DNA of 64,000 bases from Cyclospora cayetanensis (lineage: Eukaryota > Apicomplexa > Conoidasida > Eucoccidiorida > Eimeriidae): the NCBI RefSeq assembly GCF_002999335.1, contig NW_020312075.1, forward strand, positions 1 through 64,000, read 5' to 3'. Under the pieces are notes generated by a model. That model ran no database searches. It was not told the DNA's origin and saw nothing but the letters and a program-made list of their open reading frames with translations. The position numbers and the translations under genes were made by a program. Shown one piece after another: positions 1 to 13,800 of this stretch (position 1 is the first letter of the stretch; every line of letters begins with the position of its first letter).

Positions 1-528
<528 letters not shown>

Positions 529-3500
529 TTCATGCATGCGCTAAGGGAGCCTGACGGATCGCCAACAGCGGGTGCTGTAATCGTTGGATTCTTTAATAGA
601 CTCTGCAGGTTCGCCTGCACTCAGTTGCTGCAACTTTTCTCGCGGCTTCGCTGCTGCTGCTGTTTGGCTGGCATACGTGTGAGAAGCGCGTGCGGCCTTT
701 TTCATGTTGGCAGCGACCGTTTGCTGCTGTGCGGCTCGTGTGGGGAGGTGGTTTCATAGATTCGTTCGTATTGACGCCGCGCGTGCACTCATGCTACCTG
801 CACCGTGGTATCTGCATGTGTAGTGTGCTTGCGGGGTGGCTGCAATGCAGTCCAAATGGGGTGTTTTTGCGGGGGTTGTTGCTGCTGGTTGCTTTTGCGT
901 AGGCTGTTGTACTTCAAAGTCCGTCCTATCATCGTGTTTGACGGCCCACCGCCACCTCTCAAGCGACGCACTCTGCTGGAGAGGTCAGTTTAACTTTAAA
1001 CTCAATTTCAAATGGCAGCTTGCTTAGGGGGGTGGGTTAGATCTGGGGAAAGGGAGGTGCTGATCACAATTACCCCTGCAGGATGGAGGGAAATCAAAAG
1101 GCTGAAGGCTATATATATATAAATATATATATATAGTCTGGCGAGGGGCTCTGTGCAGGCGGCGTCAGCGGTCTGCGGCGGAGCGCAGCCTTCGTTCTGT
1201 TGCTTTGCGGCTGTTAGTGAACCGCATGCAGCAGCGTGGTCTTGGCAAGCCTGTTTCTACCCAGCGGCAGCAGCAGCAAGAAGAGCAACGAGCGCAGGAG
1301 CAGCAGCAGCAAGAAGAGGAGCAGGCAAGCGATGAGCGTCCCGCGTTTTCGAGTAGTGGAAGCGAGCAGCTGCGTATTGCGAGACCTTTTTATGAAAGGC
1401 CGCGTACTCGAGATGAGTACGCTGCAGTAAAGAAGCAAGCGGCGGCAGCGGCAGCCAGCGCTGCCGCTGCAGAGGCGCGTGAAGGAGGCGACACCCCTAA
1501 GCTATTTTCCTCAGAGGAGGAGGACGAGAACAAAACCAGCGGCAGCTCCAGCAGCAGCGAAGAAGAAGAAGGTAAGGCCCGGAATAGGCATGTATTTTAT
1601 CCCCTGAGAAAAGAAATAGGCCAGGGTGGCAACCAGTCGTGCACGCACGTCTTGGAGACACGTGTTGGTGGTAGGCATGCTGTTGTTCTCTTTCCTTTGC
1701 AGTCATTGGCTTTACCCAGTTGGACGTTGGGTGCGTTGAAGATGCTGAGATTGCGCACGCCCCTCCTCTGGCCGCAGTTGCGAATCTCTCGCCGCTGCGA
1801 GGGAGGTGCTATTCTCGGCGTGGGTTTTTGCCGTATGCAGGTCGAAAGAAAGTATTTTGACGCTGCCACCCTCCTACAGACACAAAGGCCAGAGAGGTGA
1901 GGGTTCTTTGCGACAAGGAGTGTGGAGGTTGCACGCGGAGGGGGGGCCAAGAAAGAAAGATCAACAGTTGCATGCATGGATGGGGGTTGGACGGCCGCTA
2001 CGAAAGTTCATAGATAAGGGGGAGGCAGCAGGTCTGTGAGAGTGAGGGGACGTTTTAAAAAAGTAGGCGATTTTTGTGACGGTGTGAGGTTGCATGGCGA
2101 CTGCGTCTTGGACGTCGGAGCGGAGAAGAAGCTCTGGTGTTCTATTATGCCTGCTTCTGGTTATGTGATTGTGATGTGCTTGAGAGGGCATGCGGTGGGG
2201 GTGAAGCTTTGGGGAGCTGTGCATTCATATGCGGAGCAGGGGAGAGGGGGGGTGGGGAAAGGGGGGAAATGAGGCCGCACAAAGAAAGTGAAGATGCGCT
2301 GTAGTGTTTGGTGATGGGCCTTATCAGGCAAGCGGGGGCTGACAAAGCAGGAGCGCCGCGTCTTTCGGGATCCTGATGAATTCAAAGGTATGTGTCGCAT
2401 CACGCGTTTGCACATGTTGTCTAAAGGGGCAGATGACATGCATTAGGGCGAATCAAGGATACCGCCCCCTTTTTCCTTCACCGTGGCCGTCCGCATAAGC
2501 ATTGTTATTCCAGTGCTGCGTAGACACCCGAAAGGGGGCTTCTTAGGCAGAGGGCTAAGCGTGTGGGGGGGTGTACGTGATATTTGCAGCCTATCTGACT
2601 CGCGAGGGTCAATTCGTGGAATTGCCATTGGATTCGGCCATAGATCCTCAAGTCTTCAATGCGCTTCCATTAACCTTGCAGTACCAAGTTAGTTGTGGAT
2701 TGTGGGTGCACGGGGTAGGCGGGCCCTGTGTAGAGTGGCGTGCAGAGCGGTATGCAGTGCGTGGTGGGAAGTGCTCCTCATCTTTTTGCGTGCAAGGCCT
2801 TCCGATTCAGTGTCAACTTGTTTGTATTTCGGGGGTGAGTGTATGTCAGGTTCTGCTGCAAATCCGTGATGCATGGGTGGAGGCGTCCCGCCTGAGGGCG
2901 CTTGGATGCGGCTCAGACACTGCAGTGTTTTCCAACGTGCAGCTGGAGGGTTACGTGCGCGCCATACAAACAAACCGGGTACGCGGTTATTGTCTTATTT
3001 TGTAGGCGTTGGCTCAGGAGTTGCAGCCGTCTACAGCTCTTGCTCTGCGTGCAGGTTCCTGAAGGCTGCGGCATCCCCGCTCCGCGTGCGACTTGTGCTG
3101 TGTTCTCTCAGGAGATTACGCACGTCAAAGCTCGCATGGCAGAGCAGCAGCAAGAGCAGCGGCAGCAAGAGCAGCAGCAGCAAGAGCAGCAGCAGCAAGA
3201 GGCGCAGCAGAGCTTCGACGCGAATGTTGAGGGGCTCAAAGCCGAGACTTGTACGCCTATGATCTCTCAAGGGGTCCTCTCGTCTATTTGTTTGCAGCGT
3301 GCGCGCGCTCTTGCGCTTGTCGTTTCGCTGACTTCCCGTTCTATGCATGCGTTGACAGGCACATGGATTCATGAGCGCCAAAGATTAGGGGCGCCCGACT
3401 AGGGAAGGATGCCTTCGTGTGATGCTGTCTTTCCTACAGCCGAAACTCCCGCAGTATTATGCTTGACGGATAACCCCTCAGATACGCCAAGCAGTTCGAG

Positions 3501-6500
3501 CAGCAGCAGCAGTTCGAGCAGCAGCAGTAGCAGCAAAGGCGCATCGTGGATGGAGCTTTGCGGCCTGGTGCCACGAACGCGTCGCCGGAAGTTTCTGAAT
3601 GATTTATTGAAGCAGCAAGAACAGCAGATGGAGGAAGAGCAACGGCTGCGCCTTCTGCACGGGCGAGGGCATCTGGACGTGCAGTCTATGCATCCCAACG
3701 AAGTTTTAGGGGGTGTTGCAGCTGCGTCGCTCGCTGCCGAGATCCAGCAGCGGCACCTCAAGGTGCTCTTTGGGAGTAGGAGTGGCAACAGCAAAGAGGC
3801 TGAGAATCTACAACTGCGCGAGACCTATGACGATGATTTTCTTCTGAGCATTGATGGCGAGCGTACGGTGCTGCAAGCAATCGTGTGTGTTTTACCGTAG
3901 CATCCTATCGCCAGAGCAGCCGTAGGCGGGTGGGTTGCGCTGCTGTGCCGTAAAAGTTTTTTCCGCCGAGAGGGCTTTTTGTTCTCCGTCAGTGTTTTTT
4001 CAGGCAAGCACTTGGCGCTGCTGCCGGACAAGGAGATATTTGGAGAGGATCTACTAAAGGAGCTGCCGTTAGCTGCGAGTGATGAGGCATCAGAGGAATT
4101 CATAGGAGCACAAATATCTGCACGCACTGCACCACCAGGCGCATCTGTTCAAGCTGAGGCACCGGCTTTGGAAACACGAGAAAACCAGCGTTCAATCGAC
4201 AAGGCCTCTTCTGGACAGACTGCAGCTCGAGCGCCTTTCGGAAAGGGTGCTGCAGGAGGCGCATGCGCAGTGGCGGTAGGAGAGGTCACGCCGGCAGCAG
4301 CGCCTCCAACAGACGAAAGCTGCGCAGCAGCAGATTCTCGAATGGGGGCTGATGACGAATTCGAAGACTGCGAAATCGATCACCCCCTTCAGCAAGCGTC
4401 AGTCGCTGTCCAGTCCGTGGAGGAGCAGCCGCTAGCGCAGCAGCATCAGCAGCAGACGCAGACCACGCATCAGGAGCAGCACCAGGAAAGGCAGCCGCAG
4501 CAACAAGAAGAGCGGCTGCTAAGCACGTGCATTCGAGGATGCCGGATAAATTTAGGAGGCCTGGGAAGCAAGGAGCTTTCCAAGCAGGGCGTTGCTCATC
4601 AGCGGAGCACCTTGGCAGCATCTCTGGAGACACGCACAGCAGCAGTACAACTGGCAACAGGGGAGGGAAAAGGAGCTTTTCGGCGCTTTTTGGCCATGGA
4701 AGCAGCGGCTGCTCCAGAGAAAGCTCGGAAGACAGATGTGACAGGGCCGCTTCCCATACAGCTGCCACCATTAGCGTCAGAAGCAGCGGCACCAGAAGAA
4801 CGACAAGCAAGAGGGACGCCACGACAGATTTCCGAATGCGCCTCAGCAGCAACAGCGGCAGCCTGCATTCGGATAAAGAGCAATCCGTTCTCTCCAATGA
4901 GCGCTAAACGCCAGCGACAGGAGGAATCCACAGAGCACGTGGCCACCGAATTGCACGCACTTCCCCCTCTGCACTTGCCAAAGGTTCAAGAGCCTCCTGA
5001 ACAGCAAATGCAGCCGCAGCTGGTTCAGACCGCTGCGGTTGCGGAAGTGGTGATTCGTGGCACCCCTGCAGACGCTGTTCACGCGTCTTCTGCGTCTTCT
5101 GCATTTGCTGGCAGTGCGACTACTGAGGAGCAGCGCGAGCAGCAGCTAGAACGCCAGCAGGAGAAGCAAGCAACGAAAGACGACCAGGCCAAGGAGGAAG
5201 GAGACTTCATGGACTTGTGGCTGAACGTGTTCCCTTACCTTCGGCAACACTTAGAAGAGCACAAGCACCAGGAGCGCAGACGGAAGCAGAGGCAGCAAAA
5301 CGCTGCTGCCAAATCTGCTGCTGCGATTGGAAATATCACACCCACTAATGACGCAGACACGGACCCCGAAGCAGCAACGGAGAGGGCAGAAATTGAGGCT
5401 CTTCTTGACTTGCAACAGGCAGCTCAGGAAGCGGCAGCAGCAGCGGATGAAGCAGCAGCAGCTGCTGCTGCAGCAGAAGCAGCTGCAGAGCAAGCCGTCC
5501 CCCCCCCTTGCTTGCAGACGACCCCGTCAGCAGCTTCTACAGCAGCTTTCGCGGCAGCACACGCGTGTGCAACTGCAAAGCCTCGCGCTGTCGAAGGCAT
5601 GGATCCTCAGTGGCAGCAGCAGAAACTCCAGTACCAGCAGCAGCAAGAGAGCTTCGCGCAGGCTCTGGATGAAGAGCGACAGGTGTTGCTACAACAACTG
5701 GGCAGATTGCAGGCCCGTGGCGATATCGCGGATGACGAAACGAAAGCCTTGGTGCGATGCTGCTTCCATAATTATTGCAGCTTTCACGCTCGTGAATCTG
5801 CAGCCTGCTATAGGGCCTCAAACCTAACCCGTCACTCCTCTTAGCGTTGGAACTGCTGTCGCGTCTCGAGGTGTTGGCTGACACTTTTCGCCGAGGACCT
5901 CGACATAGCACTCCTGGCCGGTGGCTGGTGCTGAGACGATTGCGTTACGTCTTTGCAGCCAGTGTATAGCTGCTGCTGCTGCTTCAAGCGCTGCCGCTGC
6001 TTCCAAGTGTGCTACTGTGGGGAGTGCAGCTGGTGGCGTTGCTTGAGGCCTTCGGAATCCCTTACGTCGTTGCCCCTGCGGAGGCAGAAGCGACAGCCGC
6101 GAAGCTCTGTCAAGCTGGAATTGTTGATGCCGGTATTTCACGATGTGATGAGGCCACTGGTCTAAGGCATATGCCGATGCAACTGCCATAATGGGTGGCA
6201 CTTAGTTGTCTTTTTTGTCTCGCATGTATCGTGGGAACGAGCCCACACGACGCCTGAACAGAAGGACAATTCGGCGCGCTTGTTTGCGTGTTGGCTGTTT
6301 AGTCTTAGGGTCTTTGGTTCGATGTTATGCGCTGACACCTCTTGAGTGCGAGTTGCGACGCCGCAGTGATTAGTGACGACAGCGATTGTGTTGTCTTTGG
6401 CGCGACGGTAGTGTACCGCCATTTCTTTCGGTCCTCAAAGACAGTTGAGGCATACGCGCAGCAGAATATTCAGGAGCACCTCCAGTTCAATCAGCAACAG

Positions 6501-8204
6501 CTCGCCTGCCTCGCCCTCCTCTTAGGTCGGTGTCTGGCTGCCTCGGTTGTGATTAGGGGCCTCAACTAACGCGGAAGCTTTTGATACAGACTTCGCTGGT
6601 TTCCCACGGGTGGCTAGAGCACTATTTTTGTGTATGCCTCCTCCTTTCGGCTGTGCCGTGTTTCTGGCTAGCAGGGCTGTGTGAGTCGACAAGAGCTAAC
6701 TGTGCGACACTCCGGTGGCTGTTTCGGTGGACCATGCAGGAGTATTTTGTGCTGCTCAAGATCCGTGTGTGTTCTGATGCAGGGTGCGACTATACGACAG
6801 GTGTGCGTGGCGTCGGACCAGTGAATGCAGTGGAGATAGTCAAGCATTTTCCGTCGTTCGATTCGCTGTTTGGATTCAGGGAGTACATTAGAAAGGCCCT
6901 CAGCCACCGCATATCTAGTTGTCCACATTGTTGCACTGCCACTGGCGTGCGGTTGCGTGAGCGTGAGGGACCTACTCCTCAGCGTCCTGCCTGCGTTCAT
7001 GCCACAACTGCTTTTGCTGCCGCGAAGTGCCCACAGTCACCTAGACAGCAGCGCGGCATACTGTTTGTTGCTATTGGCGGTGCCGTGTGTTAGGTGGGCC
7101 GAATCGCCTCTGGGAGATAGTACAGCCGAAGGCGACTCAGTGGCGCTTCAGCGCTTCAAAGAGCAACACCAAAGATACAGGCTGCACTGGTAACCCATGC
7201 AGGCTTAATATTGAATCTATTATGGGGGAAGGGGTCTTCGGCTTTGAAGGAATGATAAAAGGAACACGCCAAGGGTTTGTCGATAGTTTTCTTGGATGCC
7301 TGCAGGTCTTTCCCTCACGATTTTCCTTCCATCGAGGTCATGGAGGCCTTCTTATCTCCAGCGGCTTGGATACCGACTGGGCCTTGCGTCTTCGCTCCTC
7401 CAAATGTTACGGCAATAAAGACCATCCTCCTTAAGCGTACGAGCTTGTCTGAACAGCAGGTAGGCTTTCGTTCGTTATGCCCACGTCTTTGTGCCAGCTA
7501 GTAATTTTGGCAGCTCCACACTCACTCAGTAGTGGCAGCTCTTGCGCGGAGGTCGTCTTTGTCTTTTGTATGTGCCGTCTTCTCAGATCGAGGAGACCCT
7601 GCTGCCTGCGGTGCAACGTTACACTGCACCAGGGGCCTTTATGAGGCAGCAGCAGATAACGGACTTCTTTCCTGTATGCCGTGCATCTGCCGCAGCTGCA
7701 AAGCCGCCAGCCTCACAGGCAGCGGCTGTTGCGGACTTAGAAGCAGCCACCTCAGGCGTATCCGTGGAAGCAACAGCAAACGCGGCATCTGCAGATCTAC
7801 CATTGACCTTATCGTCGTCAGCAGTACCAGATACCACCGAGAAAGCCTTGCAACTGCAAGAGCAAGAACCTGAACAGGGGGAAGGAATGCAAGACTTAGG
7901 GGCGGCAGGCCAGTACACGAGCAAACGCATCTTAAGAGCCTTGGGCATGCTGCAGCGCGAGGCAGCATCCGAAAAGCAATCCCCCCGAAGCAGAAGTCGC
8001 AGCAGAACAGCAGAAAAACAACGCCAGAGGATGCGGCAGACAGAACCTCAGGGGGCACAAGAACTAGATAAGGAGAGGTTGGAAGTCGTAGGTGCAGACG
8101 GCCAGGAAGCAGATGAGGCTGCTGCTGCGGCGCGAGCCGTATTAGAAGATATTCAAAATATTGATATCGATGCAGCGGCAGAAGAAGCGGCCATCATGTT
8201 ATAA
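529..8204 (+). CDS. XPG: XPG/Rad2-type DNA repair endonuclease (ERCC5 homologue), 5' partial
   Basis: Structure-specific nuclease of nucleotide excision repair that cuts 3' of the lesion. Exons I can join in phase: 529-608, 903-983, 1189-1571, 1703-1840, 2590-2687, 2850-2978, 3112-3250, 3440-3862 and from 4004. The N-region gives FNRLCR joined to LLYFKVRPIIVFDG, the XPG N-domain core with a catalytic Asp. The I-region is split: AFGIPYVVAPAEAEA (about 6050-6095, catalytic acidic residues), VISDDSD plus VVYRHFF (6367-6525), then GGCDYTTGVRGVGPVNA (from 6783), the H3TH part. PSIEVMEAFLSP (about 7315) and ITDFFPVCR (about 7650) match the C-terminal flank. Between N and I regions lies a very large Gln/Ser/Ala-rich spacer. 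Exons between about 5750 and 6000 and around 6880-7320 are not fixed. The first exon is missing. The family call is firm; the full model is not. Confidence 0.9.
1109..1135. repeat. AT-rich near-palindrome in an XPG intron
   Basis: A tatata run broken by one taaata lies between the XPG exons ending at 983 and starting at 1189. It is almost self-complementary. No function is inferred. Confidence 0.8.
3140..3540 (+). repeat. CAG trinucleotide runs inside XPG exons
   Basis: At about 3141-3210 the run is read as CAG/CAA and gives a Gln/Glu-rich stretch. At about 3490-3535 the same trinucleotide is read as AGC and gives about 15 Ser. Near 5430-5485, in a later exon, it is read as GCA/GCT and gives Ala. 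This is the homopolymer pattern known from Eimeria coding sequence. Confidence 0.9.
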
Positions 8205-8678
8205 GCCACAAGACGTAAAATGAGCTTCGAAACAGCACGGCCACGCCCTATTGTTCGTGCATTTGTGCCACCTAATGTTTTCTCCGTTGCCACCGCTGTT
8301 GTCGCTGCTCCATTTCTGCTTCCCCTGCTACATACTTCGCATGCAGTATTTCAGAGGGGTAACTGGCGAGCTACCATAACACACGCCCCCCTTTTTATCC
8401 CAAGATTTGCTGGCTAGTTGCCTAATTGGCGGTGTCCTCTCTTTGACGTAAATCGTCTCTATCCATCTACCCCGCGCGTAAACAGCGGCGCCAACCAACT
8501 ACTAACTACCAGCTGGTACCTGAGCTCGTTTGAGAAGGGCCTGTAAGAGGCGAACTATCTCCCTTTTACTAGTGTGTGCATCTACTGTGTGTGCCCCAAG
8601 TTTTCTCATTCATCCAAAAGTCTGGAACTCGACAGATGAGATTTCTCAGTGCTGTTGTCTCAGTTTTTATTATTTCTG
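8205..8678. other. Convergent intergenic spacer
   Basis: Lies between the stop of the XPG gene (+) and the stop of the Trm82 gene (-). It should hold both 3' ends. No ORF of note and no structured RNA was recognised. Confidence 0.7.
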
Positions 8679-10628
8679 CTATTGTTGGTTGCGGTTCGGG
8701 TCCTGTTTCTCGTCATGTTGGTGCTTCTTCTGCTGTTGAAGCTTTAGCTCAAGCTGTTGCTGCTGCTGTAAGTGCTTGTGCCGAAGTCGTTTAGCTCTGC
8801 GCTCATCTACCGTAGGGGCCTCTGGATCTCTCGTAAGCTTCCACCAGTGGCATACCCTTTGCTGCTGCTGGTGCTGAGGGGTATGCGGCGGCGAACTCCC
8901 TTCAACGAGTGGGAGCAACGTGCTGCAGGTGTGTGGCTGCTGCTGCTGCTGCATACCTGCAAGGAGCTGCAGCTCTAAGCAAATCGGCGCATGCACTCTC
9001 CCCTCAGTATCGACAACCCACGCCACCAGAATGCTCTCTAAGGGCAGTTGCTGTTGCTGCTGCTGTTGCTGCTGCTCAAGTTGTTGCAGTTGCTGCTTGA
9101 GGGCTGCAAAGATAGGGAAAGTCTCGATATCTTGTCGGGCATGGCGCGCCACTAGTACTGAGCCAACAGCATACTGCAAAGGTACAACTTGGGCCTGTCC
9201 GTACACCTGCTGTAGGGGCTGCTGGAGGGCGTTGCTGTTGTATGGAATCAGCAAAAGGCCCTTCAGCTGTAGCACCTGCACGACTATGAGGCACTGCTTT
9301 TCGTCAACGAACACTTTGACTGGCAGCAGGTGACCCCGCAACACTGCACAGGTTGGCAGTGCCTCCTTGGAATTGTGCTGCAGGGGTGACGCCTCTTGCA
9401 GCAGCGAATTCACAAGGGGCAGCGCCTCCTTGAACAGACTCGATGGTTGAAGTGCCAGACTGCCCTGAGAGTGAAGCCTGCCCGTTTGCATTTCCCACAA
9501 TCGCAGCGTGCAGTCGCCACTCGCACTAACGACCCACTTCTGCTGTAGCAGTTCGCTACCGCTCGTGCTGCTGTTTAGGATCGGTGCAACATCAGTAATA
9601 AATTCCAAGTGTCCCAAATGCGCTGCCTCGAGATTCCAGGGGCTGCTGGCAAAGCACAGCCGAATCTTCTCATCGCGATCTCCTGTTATGAGCACTTCGG
9701 CATCGTTCCCTTGCTGCTGCTTCTCTTGCTGCGGCGGCTGCACGGCTATCAGCTTGAGACAGGTGACCGTCGTGAGATGGGCTATTACAGGCACATCGCC
9801 GTCCACCTCGTCATCATCGTCGTTGTTCTCCGCTGGCATAGCTCCTATGCAGCTTGTGCTCTTGGTGGCGTCAGCACTGCAGCTTGCACCGCTGCTTGAG
9901 CTGTTATCCAGGCAGCAATGCTTCTCCGATGTATCCGTGGCGTGCAGCTGTTCTAGCACGACGTCACCCGCCAGCCGTTGCTGGCCTCCTAACGATTCCA
10001 TTGGAAGCAGAAAGACATCCCCAAATTTGTCGCATAATAGCACGTGCATGCGGTGCTCTCCGTGCAAGGGTTCTCCCTCCTGCCCCTGCCGCCTCCGCTG
10101 CCAGGGGCCAGCAGAGGATACAAAGCAGGCAGCAGAGGCTTTCTTTCGCTGCATGCGGCGCTGCAGGAGCTCAAACGAGTTGTCGCGCCACAGACACAAG
10201 GTCTTATCATCGCCTGCTGTTAGCCACACGCAGTTGCTGCTGTTTGCGTTCCTACAGGGGACTCTTGCAAACACAGGAACGCTGGTGCTGCGGCGACCAC
10301 AATCGAGACACACACAATCAGCTGCGGCTATATCCATGGTGTGTCTCGTCTGTTGCTGTTGCTGTTGCGGCTGCCCGCGCTGCTCCCCAGCAACGAGGGG
10401 GTTATCCGCCGCGGGGAGAGTGACACGTTGCTGCGGCTTCTCCTGGAGATGGTGTACTTCGTCCAGCTCCCACTGCTGTGTCTCATAGTTGAATAGGCGC
10501 ATGCAGCTGCCATGTGCCGAGAAGAGAAGCGGTTTGTGGGGATGAAGCAGCAAAGGAACCTGCGGTACCGAGGGCAAGGCTGAGTGGATTCGTGGCGTCG
10601 GAGTCGATGTAATCCTGCCGTCCTGCAT
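8679..10628 (-). CDS. TRM82: tRNA (guanine-N7) methyltransferase non-catalytic subunit, WDR4/Trm82-like WD40 protein
   Basis: Trm82/WDR4 is the WD40 scaffold that holds the catalytic Trm8/METTL1 subunit for m7G46 formation in tRNA. One uninterrupted ORF. Diagnostic pieces in order are SAHGSCMRLFNYE, DDKTLCLW, LLCDKFGDVF (about 10040), TGDRDEKIRLCFASSPW (about 9690), HLGHLEFITDV and SASGDCTLRLWEMQTGR (about 9530). The DRDEKIR plus GH.EF pair is typical of WDR4. I chose the Met at 10628 (about 649 aa), just before the first beta-propeller strand. An in-frame Met at 10868 would add 80 residues with no family-like content. The protein is longer than the usual 400-450 aa because of Gln runs and acidic insertions between blades. 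No intron is needed. The Trm8 partner is not in the window. Confidence 0.88.
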   Translation of the reverse strand: MQDGRITSTPTPRIHSALPSVPQVPLLLHPHKPLLFSAHGSCMRLFNYETQQWELDEVHHLQEKPQQRVTLPAADNPLVAGEQRGQPQQQQQQTRHTMDIAAADCVCLDCGRRSTSVPVFARVPCRNANSSNCVWLTAGDDKTLCLWRDNSFELLQRRMQRKKASAACFVSSAGPWQRRRQGQEGEPLHGEHRMHVLLCDKFGDVFLLPMESLGGQQRLAGDVVLEQLHATDTSEKHCCLDNSSSSGASCSADATKSTSCIGAMPAENNDDDDEVDGDVPVIAHLTTVTCLKLIAVQPPQQEKQQQGNDAEVLITGDRDEKIRLCFASSPWNLEAAHLGHLEFITDVAPILNSSTSGSELLQQKWVVSASGDCTLRLWEMQTGRLHSQGSLALQPSSLFKEALPLVNSLLQEASPLQHNSKEALPTCAVLRGHLLPVKVFVDEKQCLIVVQVLQLKGLLLIPYNSNALQQPLQQVYGQAQVVPLQYAVGSVLVARHARQDIETFPIFAALKQQLQQLEQQQQQQQQQLPLESILVAWVVDTEGRVHAPICLELQLLAGMQQQQQPHTCSTLLPLVEGSSPPHTPQHQQQQRVCHWWKLTRDPEAPTVDERRAKRLRHKHLQQQQQLELKLQQQKKHQHDEKQDPNRNQQ

Positions 10629-10869
10629 CTTGTCCACTGTCTGATTTCGCCTCACGGTCAGTGCAACTCCAGTACCCTGACGGCACCAGCCAGCAGAAAA
10701 CGCCTCGCAACCTTTTAGCGGATTTTCGCGCCACAGGACGCTGCGCGGTGCGGCAGGGGAATCTGAGAGGGAAGGCAGGGCTGTCCAAACACCTGGTGGA
10801 TGCCGAGTGTCCTCTCGGTGCCAGTGGCGCGCAGTTGATCCTTCGTGATATTGATCCTCTTGGCACACA

Positions 10870-13800
10870 GAGGTTTCGCGCTAGCGCGGAAATGACGCAC
10901 AGAAGCTACCTATTCGACCAGCCTATTTGGGAGTATTAAAGGGCTTCGAGGCGGTGATCGCCTTGGTCCAAGGAGGGTGGGGTCCGCGTGCGCTGGAGTT
11001 TCCGTTGTGCTGGAAGGGTTCTTTGCAAAAAATATACACTTTATTACATTTCATGTGGAAAAGTACATTTACCTGCTCCTCTGTTGTGCTTGCATTGCTG
11101 AAAACAATGCGGCTTCCTTCAATCGATGACTGCTGAGGTAGTGATAGGGGGCTGTACACTAGAAATTCATGCGTTCATTCTGATACTGTTTTCACGTTAG
11201 ACAGGATCCACTTATCCCCATTTGCGGTATCAAAAAGAACTTGCGAGGCACAGCGGTCAGCTGCTCAAACGGGCAACAATCGTTTCTGTATACGCCCCTC
11301 CCTGAAGGGCTGTGAGCAGGGTTCATCATACCCGGAGAGCTCGTTGGTTCTGTGCTGGCCATTTGGCAAGCAAATCTTATAAATTCGTTTTTCAAGGCGA
11401 CGACGGGGAAAGGGATCGACAGTTGCAAACCATAGGGTTTTTAAAACCGTGTGGATGCGCTGCAGCATTTTCTCGCCAGAAGGCGTTTGACACAAGGCCT
11501 GCTGAGCAAGGGCAGGTAAGAAGGCTAAAGAGGAAATGTCACCGGGTAGATCCTCCTGTGTGTTTTAGCAGGAATCTTGACACCCGTTTGCTCTAAGTTC
11601 TACCAGAGAGTTTCATGGAAGGATGTGTTAGTAGAGGAAAAGGAATATTGGTGATCCTTCACTGGGAAGCACCGTTCCTGTCGGAACAAATGACATGGCG
11701 GCGTCGCACTCGCCTGCATCCCCCGAAACGGAGCAGGCGATAGACGCACAGTCCACCATAGTCCCCACAAACATGGTTGGATCGGTCAAGGCTTTGTCAC
11801 CACAATGCCATTTGCCCTCTTCATATCGCTGCTGCCTCCTCATAAGCACTGCCCAATTACGGCGGCATGCTGCTACCGGAACGGCTCTGGTGTAGGCCTG
11901 CTTGATCATACCAAAAAATTAGTTTCGCATCTTTCTTCAACAGACTCCAGACACTCCTCTCGCTGCCATCAATAAACTACGTATATGTATATTTGCATGG
12001 CAAAGCAAGGTAAGTTTATAAGCCTCTGAAAGGCGTCTCGGGTGGTCAGACGGCATGCGAAGGCTGTAGGCTTCACAAGCTAACCCAAAGCTAGGTACGT
12101 TGCCACAAGTGCGGACAAGCAGCAGGGTGTTGCAAGAAAATGCAAGGTGTGACCTCTTGCATTTAGCACTTGATTCACGGGCTGCTTTCTCTTATTGCGC
12201 CTGCTAGTCTCTATTTTGTAATGCCCCATCTGTGATCCTTGAAGGGAGACGTTCAATTCCACAGTCAGTACTATCTGATTAGAAGCTTATTAAGTGTTTT
12301 TCACAATAGATACCCCCTTCCCGTGACCCCGAACGCCTCATAGGTCCCCACAGGCAGAGAGAGGGGCAGCAGGAGTGCGTGTTGCTGCTCCTTACAAGCT
12401 CTCCAAGCACTTGACGGTGGCTGCACATAGCACCTAGCGCACAGCACTGAGTTTTCATGTGCCGAGTTGGCTGTACTCTGCAATGCACAAAAGATACAAC
12501 GGGCAAACTAACTAGCCAATCGTCTGAAAATCCTCTATAAGTATAGCCACTCTAGTAGAACATGTTGAAATCTAGCTTATCGTGCTACATCCGCCCCTCA
12601 TTGCACACGCCCTCGCATCCCGTACCTGGCCATTTACACTAACAGTGTGTGTAGAGGGTTTCGCTCTACTTCAACACCTGCTGGAGTAGTCATGTTTAGC
12701 GAAAAATAGGTATAGAATAGCCAGTTGGTTTGTTTGTATGTTCATTGTACAGTACTGATAGCTCGGTAAACGGAGACTCAATATTGTGTGTATGCGCGCT
12801 ACATGCTCTGTGCAACCAGCTATGGCTGAAGGGTTTAGTTAGTGCAGTGCAGCAGCAATGCACACATAAGCTGTCCAATATCTCCTATCATGTCGAGGTC
12901 TCTGAGGGGCGCAAGGCTGAAGGAAAGAGCGAGCTCTTCTGACAAGTACTCAACACCCGTTTATTGAGTTTGTATTGAGTCTGGAGCTAAGAAGCGCCTC
13001 TCTGCGGGTACTTTTGATGGACCGGTACGGCTGCAACGCACGGCGCGAGTCTTTCGTTTTCTTGTTAGGAGTAGTAGGTGTGCCTGAGCTCGTTTGCTCA
13101 GTGTATTTCTTTTACTTGCATCTCTTAGCACTTTCAGTAGTAGGCGAGTATCCAGTGGGTCACTGGCACTCTAGGGCTTTCTCTCGAAATGCGAATCCCT
13201 AGAGCCTTTTTAAACCGTCAGCGCTTTGCTCTTAAGTGTGCCCGCCAAGATCTTGTATGATTGCCGCTCGCGTGCTGTATTAAAGAGATTTGAATCCATT
13301 GTAGTTAAGCCTTGGCACAAGACGCAGCCACAGTCTAGCGTTGATCAGAAGCCCTTGAGTACTGTTAATTCCTTTCTCTCATATACTTGTTTCTTCATGG
13401 GAGGCATGCAGCATACGTTCTGGCTCGAACTGATAAAGCGGCAAAAAGCGTGCCCTTCACTCTTGAGATGCAAATAAAGCTGAACGTAATTCTCGTCGCC
13501 CTGTAGCTAGATGCTCTACTTAAATTTTCATTGCCTCAACCGAACGGTTGCCAAGCTGCCCCTTGAGTGCCTTACTAAGGAATCGTGACGCAGTCTGAAA
13601 CTTGTGAACTACGACGGAACGTGCGTCGTGCAAGACCTGCGTTAGTGAGAGGTGAAAAATTGAACGCTTGGGACGCTTCCTCCCGTGAAAGAGCTTCGCT
13701 TAAAGTGCAAAACACCTAAGCTGCTGCAGCGAAGCTGATGCACAAGAGCAAAGCTGAAGGCCGCCTCCCCATTGTGCTGCCCCACGCTGCATCAATCTAA

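Noticed and set aside
9508..10488. 326-residue plus ORF opposite the Trm82 gene
   Set aside because: Shadow of the WD40 coding frame on minus; rich in Cys and Ser from complementary CAG runs.
11425..11450. Telomere-like TAGGGTTT units here and near 48140
   Set aside because: Single units only, not arrays; the match is short enough to be chance.
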